From the NCBI GenBank assembly GCA_037137375.1, contig JBAXKJ010000015.1, positions 65,896-129,895 on the forward strand: a stretch of DNA of 64,000 nt, read 5' to 3'. A program made the translations under genes and the position numbers. The stretch comes from CAINVV01 sp037137375 (GTDB lineage: Bacteria; Bacteroidota; Bacteroidia; Bacteroidales; Prolixibacteraceae). The notes beneath the pieces were generated by a model. It was not told the origin of the DNA. It saw only the letters and a program-made list of their open reading frames with translations, and did no database searches. Shown in pieces: positions 52,405-60,557 of the stretch; position 1 is the first letter of the stretch; each line of letters starts with the position of its first letter.

Positions 52405-52412
52405 TATCTTTG
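52405..52412 (+). promoter_or_regulatory. -7 element (TATCTTTG) for fabD-cas6
   Basis: It fits TAnnTTTG, 25 bases before the fabD ATG, and reads TATCTTTGCCCC as at other starts here. No clear -33. Confidence 0.5.
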
Positions 52413-52436
52413 CCCCAAAATTTGATACATCACTAT

Positions 52437-53321
52437 ATGAAAGCATACGTTTTCCCAGGCCAGGGAGCACAGTTTGTTGGAATGGGCAAAGACCTCTACG
52501 AACAATCTCCTGAGGCAAAATCACTTTTTGAAAAAGCCAACGAAATTCTTGGTTTTAACATCACCGATATCATGTTCGGCGGAACGGACGAGGAGCTGAA
52601 GCAAACACGTGTCACACAGCCCGCTATCTTCCTTCATTCCGTCCTTCTGGCCAAGACCATGGGCGATTCTTTTCAGCCCGATATGGTTGCCGGTCATTCG
52701 TTGGGTGAATTTTCTGCGCTCGTAGCCGCGAATGCCCTTTCTTTCGAAGACGGATTGCGCCTCGTCTCCAAACGGGCTACAGCCATGCAGAAAGCCTGCG
52801 AAGTGGAACCCTCTACCATGGCTGCCATCCTGGGTGTCGAAGATGCCGTCGTGGAGCAAGTTTGCTCAGAAATCGAAGAGGTGGTTGTTCCCGCAAATTA
52901 CAACTGTCCCGGACAGCTGGTGATTTCCGGATCCATCGAAGGGGTCGACAAGGCCTGTGCCCGGCTGACTGAACTCGGAGTCAAACGTGCCCTGAAACTC
53001 AATGTCGGCGGCGCTTTTCACTCTCCGTTGATGGAGCCGGCGCGTACTGAACTGGCAGAAGCCATCCACTCTACTGATTTTCAGAAACCGGTTTGCCCGG
53101 TCTACCAGAACGTAAATGCCATGCCGGTTTCTGATCCGGCCATCATCAAGGCCAACCTGATAGCCCAGCTGACTGCCCCCGTTCGCTGGACCCAAACCGT
53201 CATCAATATGCTGGCAGACGGTGCCGATACTTTTACGGAAGTCGGTCCGGGCAATGCCTTGCAGGGAATGATCAAGAAGGTGGATAGAACAGTTACAACG
53301 ATCGGAATAAGTTCATTATAG
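52437..53321 (+). CDS. fabD: Malonyl-CoA:ACP transacylase
   Basis: The 294-residue protein begins AYVFPGQGAQFVGMGKDLYE and has the nucleophile Ser88 in AGHSLGEFSALVA, Arg-containing TQPAIF/VTQP region, and GAFHSPLMEPA with the catalytic His. It loads malonyl groups on acyl carrier protein for fatty acid synthesis. Start ATG 52437; the extra upstream frame is not family-like. No other fab genes are adjacent; instead a cas6 homologue starts six bases after its stop. Confidence 0.96.
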   Translation: MKAYVFPGQGAQFVGMGKDLYEQSPEAKSLFEKANEILGFNITDIMFGGTDEELKQTRVTQPAIFLHSVLLAKTMGDSFQPDMVAGHSLGEFSALVAANALSFEDGLRLVSKRATAMQKACEVEPSTMAAILGVEDAVVEQVCSEIEEVVVPANYNCPGQLVISGSIEGVDKACARLTELGVKRALKLNVGGAFHSPLMEPARTELAEAIHSTDFQKPVCPVYQNVNAMPVSDPAIIKANLIAQLTAPVRWTQTVINMLADGADTFTEVGPGNALQGMIKKVDRTVTTIGISSL

Positions 53322-53326
53322 AGATC

Positions 53327-54097
53327 ATGCGTTATAAGCTCACGCTCAAATTAGTTGACCCCCTCCGCAATATCTTGCCGGTCAACTACCAGTTTGAGTT
53401 GGGATCGTGGTTTTATAAGCTGCTAAATAGTAAGGATACTGAACTATACAACTACCTGGTAACGACTGGGTATATCAACAAAGACGAACCTTTCCGCAAT
53501 TTTGTCTTCTCCCACCTGATGGTACAGGATAGGAAAATAGAGGGAGACCGCCTTACCATCCGGAGTGAACGTATTGCGCTGATTTTTTCTACCATTCCGG
53601 ATGAATTTCTGATTCCTTTGATCAAGGAGGCTTTTCAGGAGGTACGGTTCCTGCTTGGGGATAAAATCTCCCAGGTATCTTTTCAGGTTGAGCAAGTGGA
53701 AGCACAGCAAGATCCCGAATTTACCGATAAAATGACCTTCCGGACACTCTCCCCGCTGCACCTGAGCGTTAAGATCCATGGTAGGAAAAATGAGCTATTC
53801 CTCTCACCGGAACACCCTGAATATGCTCAGTTCTTCTATGAAAACCTTCAACGGAAGTATAAAATTCTATATGGCCACGAATATACCGACCAGTCCATAC
53901 CTGGAAAGTTCAAATTAAGATCTCCGGTTACTCAGAAGGGCATCAATATTCAGTCGGGGACAACAGGGCAAATCAAACTAATCGGTTATCAGTTGCGATT
54001 CAGGCTGCAAGCCGATCCTGCACTGATACGTTCAGGATATTACCTGGGCTTCGGCGAAAAAAATCACCTTGGATTTGGCTGTTGCGAAAATCTGTGA
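53327..54097 (+). CDS. cas6: Orphan CRISPR-associated endoribonuclease Cas6 family protein
   Basis: The 256-residue RAMP protein has two ferredoxin-like halves: LPVNYQFELGSWFYKLLN (18-34), FVFSHLMV (59-66), FRTLSPLHLSV (138-148) and the C-terminal glycine-rich loop GYYLGFGEKNHLGFGCCENL (237-256), the Cas6 signature. Cas6 cleaves CRISPR repeat RNA to make crRNA 5' handles. The segment where many Cas6 proteins carry the general-base His (LH-x-x-G-Y/F) reads YLVTTGY (43-49), so that His is absent. There is no CRISPR array and no other cas gene in the window. It starts six bases after fabD and probably shares its transcript. The family is confident; the activity is uncertain. Confidence 0.88.
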   Translation: MRYKLTLKLVDPLRNILPVNYQFELGSWFYKLLNSKDTELYNYLVTTGYINKDEPFRNFVFSHLMVQDRKIEGDRLTIRSERIALIFSTIPDEFLIPLIKEAFQEVRFLLGDKISQVSFQVEQVEAQQDPEFTDKMTFRTLSPLHLSVKIHGRKNELFLSPEHPEYAQFFYENLQRKYKILYGHEYTDQSIPGKFKLRSPVTQKGINIQSGTTGQIKLIGYQLRFRLQADPALIRSGYYLGFGEKNHLGFGCCENL

Positions 54098-54124
54098 GCG
54101 ATAATAAATGAAAAAATAAAATAA

Positions 54125-54132
54125 TATCTTTG
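54125..54132 (+). promoter_or_regulatory. -7 element (TATCTTTG) for the M16 peptidase gene
   Basis: It fits TAnnTTTG and lies 63 bases before the chosen ATG at 54196, supporting that start over the longer frame from 54130, which would overlap the promoter. Confidence 0.5.
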
Positions 54133-54195
54133 ATATCAAACTTTCCTGGTAAGGATTGGTTTCTTAACCGGAATTATGCACCTAAAATAAATCAT

Positions 54196-57009
54196 ATGAC
54201 AAAGAACCGCTTCTTTGGGATAGCTCTTTTAGGCATCCTGTTGTTTTCTTCCATTTCAAACGGATTGATTGCTCAGCCAATTGCTCCGGATCCAACCTTC
54301 CGAATCGGTAAACTTCCGAACGGACTGACCTATTATATCCGGCACAACGAAGAGCCGAAGGAACGGGCCAGCTTCTACATCATCCAGAATGTTGGAGCGC
54401 TGCTCGAGAACGACAACCAGAATGGTCTTGCACATTTTTTGGAGCACATGTCTTTCAATGGAACTAAAAACTTCCCTGATAAAGGCATCATCAGCTCACT
54501 CGAAAAGCATGGTGTGGCATTTGGTCGTAACATCAATGCTTATACGGCTTTCACCGAGACAGTCTATAACCTGAGCGATGTACCGGTCACCCATCCAGGA
54601 CTGGTTGATTCGTGTCTGCTAGTGTTGCACGACTGGTCTCATTTCCTGACCCTTTCGGATAAGGAAATTGACGCAGAACGTGGTGTCATCACGGAAGAAT
54701 GGAGAACCCGCCGCACTGCCCAATTCAGAATGCAGCGCGCCTTTTTCCCTGTACTCTTCAAGGATTCAAAATATGCAGTGAGAGATGTTATCGGCGATTC
54801 TGCGATCATCAAACATTTCAAATACGACACCTTGCGTAAATTTTATCATGATTGGTATCGCACAGACCTACAGTGTATTGCGATTGTCGGAGACATCAAT
54901 GTAGACAATGTTGAGAAGTCAATCAAGGCACAGTTTACCTCTATACCTGCCGTTGAGAACCCGTTGCCACGCACGGATTTTGAAGTTCCTTTCCACAAGG
55001 AGACCCGCTATGTATTGGTGAAAGACAAGGAGTCTTCCCAGTATTCCATCAGCATTTACATTAAACATCCTGAGGTTAAACCTGCCTCTAAGGATATGAA
55101 ATACTACCGTGATCAGTACCTGGTTCATCTTTTTAACGCCATGATGGGTGAAAGAATCCAGGAAATGCTTCAAAAGGGTGTTCCTCCATTTGTCGGCGGA
55201 AGCGTTGGATTTGGTGGTTTTGTCAGAGGTTATGATGTTGCATCCATCTCGGCAACAGCTAAACCTGATCAGCAGGATTTAGCCCTGAAAGCCATCTATA
55301 CCGAAGCACAACGTGTTGTTCGCCATGGATTTACACAGGGTGAAGTCGATCGTGCAAAAAGCAATTTGCTCACCCAGACAGAAACCCGGTGGAAACAACG
55401 CGACAAGATTAAGAACGATAATTATGTGAACGATATCCAGGCACATTTTCTTACCAACGAACCACTGACTTCGATGGATTTCGACTGGCAGGCTATTCAA
55501 AAAATCCTTCCAACTATCACAACTGAGGAACTTTCAGCGAAAGCGAAACAATGGATTGTTCCTGAAAATCGCGTCATCATCGTGATGGGCCCGGACAAGG
55601 AGAATGCTAAACTTCTTTCTGAATCGGAAGCATTTGCTATTCTTAAGGAAGTTGAGGCCTCAGATATCAAACCTTATGAAGACACTAAGGTCAGCTCAAG
55701 TCTGATTGACAAACCGTTAAAAGGTTCCGCTGTCGTTAAAACCACGCCGCTGCCTCAGTTCAAAGCGGTCGAATGGACCCTTGCCAACAACGCAAAAGTA
55801 ATCTTCCGTCAGGCAGATTATGAGAAGGACAACATCGCTCTTCGAGGAATTAGCCCGGGCGGAACTTCTCTTTTGCCAGTTAACCAGCTGGCCTCTGCTA
55901 TGTTGATGCCTCAGTTCCTCGGACAATTTGGAGTCGGCGATTTCGACGCTACCACCTTGAAAAAAATGCTGACAGGTAAAAATGTGAGCATGAGCGCTTA
56001 TTTGAGTGATCTTTCTGATAACTTCTCCGGATCGGCTTCGCCAAAGGATTTTGAGACGATGTTGCAGCTGCTCTACCTGCAATTCGAGAAGCCACGTTTC
56101 GACAAGGAAGCATTCCAGACCCTGAAGGCACGTTATGCTGGAATGGTGGCAACGCTGGCCAACAATCCGCAGAAAATCATGGGCGACTCCCTGAACCTGA
56201 TTCTTACCAGCCATAATCCACGTACCAAACTGATGACTCCAGCCCTGATAGATGAAATTTCTGTCGAACAGATGGAGAAAATTTATCGCGACAGATTGGT
56301 TGATGCCGGAGACTTCACCTTCTTTATCGTAGGTAATATGGACGAAGCCGCCGTTAAGCCATTGGTGGAGAAGTATATTGGTTCACTCACAGATCTTCCA
56401 CGCAAGGAGAACTGGAAAGATAACAATATCAAAGGGCCAAAAGGGAAAACTGAAAAGCAGATTATGATCCCGATGCAGGTCAACAAGGCAACTGTGATTG
56501 TGAACTACAACAAACAGGCTGCCTTTGATTCACGGTCCAACTTGCTCCTCAATATTGTCAAGGGTGTGCTTAACCTTAGATATCTTGAGGAAATTCGGGA
56601 GAAAGAAGGTGGGTCCTATGGTGTTAGCGTAAGGTCCACCAACGAACACTTACCTAAGGCCGAAAAAACGATGCAGATGATGTTCGATGCTGATCCTGAG
56701 CGTTCAGCTCATCTCAAGTCTATTATTTACCAGGAAATTGACAAGATCATTGCCAACGGTCCGACAGCTGAAGACCTGGATAAGGTCATCAAAAACCTTC
56801 AGAAAGACCGTGAACAGAGCAAGTTGCACAATGCCTACTGGATGAACTCAATGATTGTTTTCTACCAGGATAAGATCAACAACGATGATCCGAAGAATTT
56901 CGAACAGATCCTTACAACGATCACTCGCGATGAGGTGAAGAAATTCACAGCCGGATTCTTCAAAACAGCCGATCTGGTCGACGTAGTTTTCCTGCCTGCC
57001 AAAAAATAA
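54196..57009 (+). CDS. M16 family zinc metallopeptidase (pitrilysin/PqqL-like), exported
   Basis: The 937-residue protein has a signal peptide (residues about 5-27, ending LIAQ), then FRIGKLPNGLTYYIRHNEEPKERASF and the inverted zinc motif HFLEH (His80, Glu83, His84) in GLAHFLEHMSFNGTKNF, with the third-ligand Glu near residue 160 (AERGVITEEW). The second, inactive M16 half spans about 500-930 and contains the substrate-binding REKEGGSYGVSV. The two-half single chain is typical of PqqL-like peptidases, which degrade peptides in the periplasm. Start ATG 54196 puts the signal peptide at the N terminus. Followed by a UUCG-loop terminator. Confidence 0.93.
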   Translation: MTKNRFFGIALLGILLFSSISNGLIAQPIAPDPTFRIGKLPNGLTYYIRHNEEPKERASFYIIQNVGALLENDNQNGLAHFLEHMSFNGTKNFPDKGIISSLEKHGVAFGRNINAYTAFTETVYNLSDVPVTHPGLVDSCLLVLHDWSHFLTLSDKEIDAERGVITEEWRTRRTAQFRMQRAFFPVLFKDSKYAVRDVIGDSAIIKHFKYDTLRKFYHDWYRTDLQCIAIVGDINVDNVEKSIKAQFTSIPAVENPLPRTDFEVPFHKETRYVLVKDKESSQYSISIYIKHPEVKPASKDMKYYRDQYLVHLFNAMMGERIQEMLQKGVPPFVGGSVGFGGFVRGYDVASISATAKPDQQDLALKAIYTEAQRVVRHGFTQGEVDRAKSNLLTQTETRWKQRDKIKNDNYVNDIQAHFLTNEPLTSMDFDWQAIQKILPTITTEELSAKAKQWIVPENRVIIVMGPDKENAKLLSESEAFAILKEVEASDIKPYEDTKVSSSLIDKPLKGSAVVKTTPLPQFKAVEWTLANNAKVIFRQADYEKDNIALRGISPGGTSLLPVNQLASAMLMPQFLGQFGVGDFDATTLKKMLTGKNVSMSAYLSDLSDNFSGSASPKDFETMLQLLYLQFEKPRFDKEAFQTLKARYAGMVATLANNPQKIMGDSLNLILTSHNPRTKLMTPALIDEISVEQMEKIYRDRLVDAGDFTFFIVGNMDEAAVKPLVEKYIGSLTDLPRKENWKDNNIKGPKGKTEKQIMIPMQVNKATVIVNYNKQAAFDSRSNLLLNIVKGVLNLRYLEEIREKEGGSYGVSVRSTNEHLPKAEKTMQMMFDADPERSAHLKSIIYQEIDKIIANGPTAEDLDKVIKNLQKDREQSKLHNAYWMNSMIVFYQDKINNDDPKNFEQILTTITRDEVKKFTAGFFKTADLVDVVFLPAKK

Positions 57010-57032
57010 TTCCACCTCCGTGGAAACACTTG

Positions 57033-57067
57033 AAAAAGGTGCCTGACTTCGGTCGGGCACCTTTTTT
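57033..57067 (+). terminator. Rho-independent terminator with UUCG tetraloop
   Basis: The stem AAAAAGGTGCCTGAC pairs with GTCGGGCACCTTTTT (one T-G pair) around a C(TTCG)G loop, followed by T residues. It ends the M16 peptidase transcript and isolates it from susC. Confidence 0.93.
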
Positions 57068-57130
57068 AGATTTATAGCATGTTTCACAGCATATTTTTAA
57101 ATTGTTTTTACCAATTAAGGATAAATGATT

Positions 57131-57155
57131 TATATTTGTAATGTAAACGTTACCA
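57131..57155 (+). promoter_or_regulatory. susC promoter -7 element and LacI-family-like operator
   Basis: TATATTTG (57131-57138) fits the -7 consensus. TGTAAACGTTACCA (57142-57155) has the central CG and TG...CA ends of LacI-family operators and covers the expected start near 57145. The leader to the susC ATG is about 140 bases and holds no recognised riboswitch. Confidence 0.5.
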
Positions 57156-57283
57156 TTTACGTAAGGCGCCAAAACATTGAATGTTTCTAATTAATAATTA
57201 GCATTTTAATTGAGAACGATACCATTCTAAAACGAAAAAGAGCACACAATAATATTATTATTACTAAAATCTAAAAATCAGGT

Positions 57284-60200
57284 ATGAAAAAAAAGGACAG
57301 AATTGCGTCTGCTATTCCATTTAAGCCGACCAGCTTCGTGCAATTTACGAGGTTTACTATTGTGTTTTTTTTAATTGGAATGTTTATCTGCGGGTCGATA
57401 GCGCCTGCTTTGGCCCAGTCGGGGAATGTTAAACTTACCGGAATGGTGAGCGATGAAATGGGCACACCTCTCCCGGGAGTCACCATTCAGGTAAAAGGAA
57501 CTACTGTTGGAACCATTACCAGCAACGATGGTAAATATTCAATTGAGTCAACCAAAGCAAAGGGAACGCTGATTTTTTCATTTATAGGAATGAAATCACA
57601 GGAAGTTCTATTTTCCGGCAGCGGAGTTTACAACGCAAAGTTGATGACAACTTCAGTAGACCTGGAAGAAGTGGTAGCAGTAGGTTATGGAACCCAGAAA
57701 AAGAGAGACCTGACCGGGGCTATTTCTTCGATAAAAAGTCAGGACATAACCATGCGTCCCAGTCCTAATCCAATGGAAGCCCTTCAAGGGAAAGTTGCCG
57801 GTTTGGATATTACCCGTACTTCCGGACAGGCGGGTGCGGGCGTAAACATGCAATTGCGTGGTACTAGGTCTTTCACTGCCAGTGGTACCCCGATGTTTAT
57901 TATTGACGGTTTGCCGGGCGATTATTCCACTTTAAACCCGAACGATATTGAATCAATTGAAGTGCTGAAAGATGCCTCCTCAACTGCAGTATATGGATCA
58001 GCCGGTTCCAATGGTGTGATCATTATCACCACAAAAAGGGCGAAGGCAGGAAAGTTAAATATCGATTTCAATGCATATTATGGATATAATGGATGGTCCA
58101 TCATTCCTGAAATGCGTACCGGGGAGTCATACCTGGAAACTAAACGGGAGGCCTATAAATATGTATGGGATACCGCCTCAAGTAAATGGACCAAAACAGG
58201 TGCAATATGGCAGTCTCCAACCGATGATGAGACAATTTTCGGAACAGCCAGATATGCCATCTACCAGCAAGGTAAGTATGTTAACTGGGCAGACGAGTTT
58301 CTGCGCAAAAGCGCCGGCATACAGAACTATAGTTTAAATATTAGCGGGGGCAACGAACGAACGAAAGGATATATCTCTTTCAATTATTCAGATGAAAAAG
58401 GCCAGTATCTGGGTGATGATTATAAACTATTTTCAACCAATATGAAGGTTGATCATACTTTTAACCGGATAATTTCTATCGGGAACAGCATCCAGGCTTC
58501 CTATACAATCCGGAATAAAGCACAGGATAAATTGGAGAATGCCTTAACAACCGACCCATTGGTTCGAACGCACAACGATGATGGGACCTTAAATACTAAC
58601 CTTGGAAACAATGTGTATAACTTGTTACTCAACTACCAACCAGGAGTTTATGCAAATCAGGATAATAATCTCAAACTTTATGTGAATCCTTATGTGGAAA
58701 TCAAGCCTTTAAAGGGACTAAGCATATTGTCTCGTGTGGGTGTTTGGCTGCTTTATTCAAATAACTACTCATTTGATGGCATTGGTTCGGTAAGCTACAC
58801 TTACAACAATGGTAATATAGCCAAGGCACAGATCTCCCAAAACCGCTCTTACGGATACAGGTGGGAAAATATTTTGACCTATAATTTCAAAATCAGGGAC
58901 AAACATGATTTTACCTTCACGGGTGTAACTACTTGGAACGATGGACAGAACCTTAACACCAGTATGTACGAGAGTAACATTCTGACCAATAATTTTAAAT
59001 GGTATAATTATACCAATGATGTAAATACCACGGCATCCTCCTCCTATACCATGTCTAAAAGTTATGGTTTTGTAGGTCGTATTAATTACTCTTATTTGGG
59101 GAAATATCTTCTCTCAGCATCGGTCCGTCGTGATGGATCATCTGTTTTGTATGAAACCAAGCGCTGGGACAATTTCCCTGCCGCTTCGGCTGCATGGAGA
59201 ATCTCTGATGAAAAATTCATGGCAGGTACCAAAGCATGGTTAGACAATCTTAAGCTGCGGTTAGGCTGGGGTGTAACCGGATCGGCAAAAATTGATCCCT
59301 ACAGTTCCGTACAAAACCTTCAAAGTTCCAACATGTCCCTGGGCGGCAATGTCCAGTCGATTTATCGCAGTTCTCAGTATCTGACGAATCCGGATTTAAG
59401 ATGGGAAAAATCAAATAACACCAACATTGGTTTGGATGCGGTCATGTTTAGAGGCCGGATCGATTTATCAATGGAGTATTACATGACCAAAACGGATGGT
59501 GTAATTTGGACTGTTACCACACCTTCCATCTATGGAACATTCACACCAGGAACCTCTTACCAGACTTATGTCAATCTCTGTCAAACGAAGAACAATGGTT
59601 TTGAACTCACGTTAAATACCCGCAACATCATTACAAAAGATTTTGAATGGACCTCATCGCTTACTTATTCTAACAACAAAGAAAAGATCCTTAAACTAAC
59701 GAATGGCACCTCAAATTATATTGCCAATGGTTCATATACGCTTGCGCTTGATCAGCCTGTCAATTCATTTTACAATTATAAGCTGGACGGGATTTGGCAA
59801 ATTGGCCAGGAAAAGGATGCAGCCGTATTTGGGATAAGACCTGGAGACCTGAGAGTAGACGTTCCGGGGATGATCCAACTTGGAACGGGTGTTTATAAGA
59901 AGGTAGCTGCTGACGGTACCGAAACCTTTTACTACACCGACCTCACGGAGGCACAAAAATACAATGCGGCCCTCACTGCGGCTACCTCAAAATACACTTA
60001 CAGCGCAAAGGATTATCAAATTTTGGGGCATAATACACCTGATTGGTCGCTTGGCTTTCAGAACAACTTCAAGTACAAGAATTTTGATTTGGGTGTGTAC
60101 TCCTATTTCAGATGGGGACAGATGATCAGCTATAACATGATGGGATGGTATCAACCCAATGGATTTGCCACCAATGCCAGTCCATCCAGAACTATTCCTA

Positions 60201-60532
60201 CCTATTTTAACTATTGGACCCCAGAAAATCCATCTAACGATTTTCCAGTCATGAATTACCAGGCTACCAGTTCGACGATGTTGGGCTTTGCCGGTTTAAA
60301 TTATGTCAATGGATCATTCTTTAAAGTAAAGAGTGTCACGTTGGGTTATTCTTTACCTGCAGGTTTGGTTAAGAAGTTAAGCATAGAAAAATTCCGTGTT
60401 TATGCCACTGTGACGAATCCGGTCGTGATTGCAAACAGCTATTTGCTAAAACAATATGATCCGGAGATGAACGGATCACTTAGTTATCCTCTTACCAAAC
60501 AGGTAGTTATCGGTCTTAATATGTCATTTTAA
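57284..60532 (+). CDS. SusC/RagA family TonB-linked outer-membrane transporter
   Basis: The 1082-residue protein has a signal peptide cleaved near ALAQSGN and an N-terminal carboxypeptidase-regulatory-like domain (about 50-135: KLTGMVSDEMGTPLPGV, TSNDGKYSI). The TonB-box-like junction DLEEVVAVGYGTQ is followed by the plug domain (about 150-255: EALQGKVAGLDITR, IDGLPGDYSTLNPNDIESIEVLKDASSTAVYG) and a beta-barrel ending in a C-terminal Phe (VVIGLNMSF). SusC proteins import glycans or peptides with a SusD lid. The substrate is unknown because no glycoside hydrolase or regulator gene is in view. susD starts 25 bases downstream. Confidence 0.96.
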   Translation: MKKKDRIASAIPFKPTSFVQFTRFTIVFFLIGMFICGSIAPALAQSGNVKLTGMVSDEMGTPLPGVTIQVKGTTVGTITSNDGKYSIESTKAKGTLIFSFIGMKSQEVLFSGSGVYNAKLMTTSVDLEEVVAVGYGTQKKRDLTGAISSIKSQDITMRPSPNPMEALQGKVAGLDITRTSGQAGAGVNMQLRGTRSFTASGTPMFIIDGLPGDYSTLNPNDIESIEVLKDASSTAVYGSAGSNGVIIITTKRAKAGKLNIDFNAYYGYNGWSIIPEMRTGESYLETKREAYKYVWDTASSKWTKTGAIWQSPTDDETIFGTARYAIYQQGKYVNWADEFLRKSAGIQNYSLNISGGNERTKGYISFNYSDEKGQYLGDDYKLFSTNMKVDHTFNRIISIGNSIQASYTIRNKAQDKLENALTTDPLVRTHNDDGTLNTNLGNNVYNLLLNYQPGVYANQDNNLKLYVNPYVEIKPLKGLSILSRVGVWLLYSNNYSFDGIGSVSYTYNNGNIAKAQISQNRSYGYRWENILTYNFKIRDKHDFTFTGVTTWNDGQNLNTSMYESNILTNNFKWYNYTNDVNTTASSSYTMSKSYGFVGRINYSYLGKYLLSASVRRDGSSVLYETKRWDNFPAASAAWRISDEKFMAGTKAWLDNLKLRLGWGVTGSAKIDPYSSVQNLQSSNMSLGGNVQSIYRSSQYLTNPDLRWEKSNNTNIGLDAVMFRGRIDLSMEYYMTKTDGVIWTVTTPSIYGTFTPGTSYQTYVNLCQTKNNGFELTLNTRNIITKDFEWTSSLTYSNNKEKILKLTNGTSNYIANGSYTLALDQPVNSFYNYKLDGIWQIGQEKDAAVFGIRPGDLRVDVPGMIQLGTGVYKKVAADGTETFYYTDLTEAQKYNAALTAATSKYTYSAKDYQILGHNTPDWSLGFQNNFKYKNFDLGVYSYFRWGQMISYNMMGWYQPNGFATNASPSRTIPTYFNYWTPENPSNDFPVMNYQATSSTMLGFAGLNYVNGSFFKVKSVTLGYSLPAGLVKKLSIEKFRVYATVTNPVVIANSYLLKQYDPEMNGSLSYPLTKQVVIGLNMSF

Positions 60533-60557
60533 TTGTTGAATCATTTAGAAAAGCACT

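Noticed and set aside
57156..57283. Riboswitch in the susC leader
   Set aside because: The leader is AT-rich with no conserved aptamer pattern that I recognise and no strong hairpin before the ATG.
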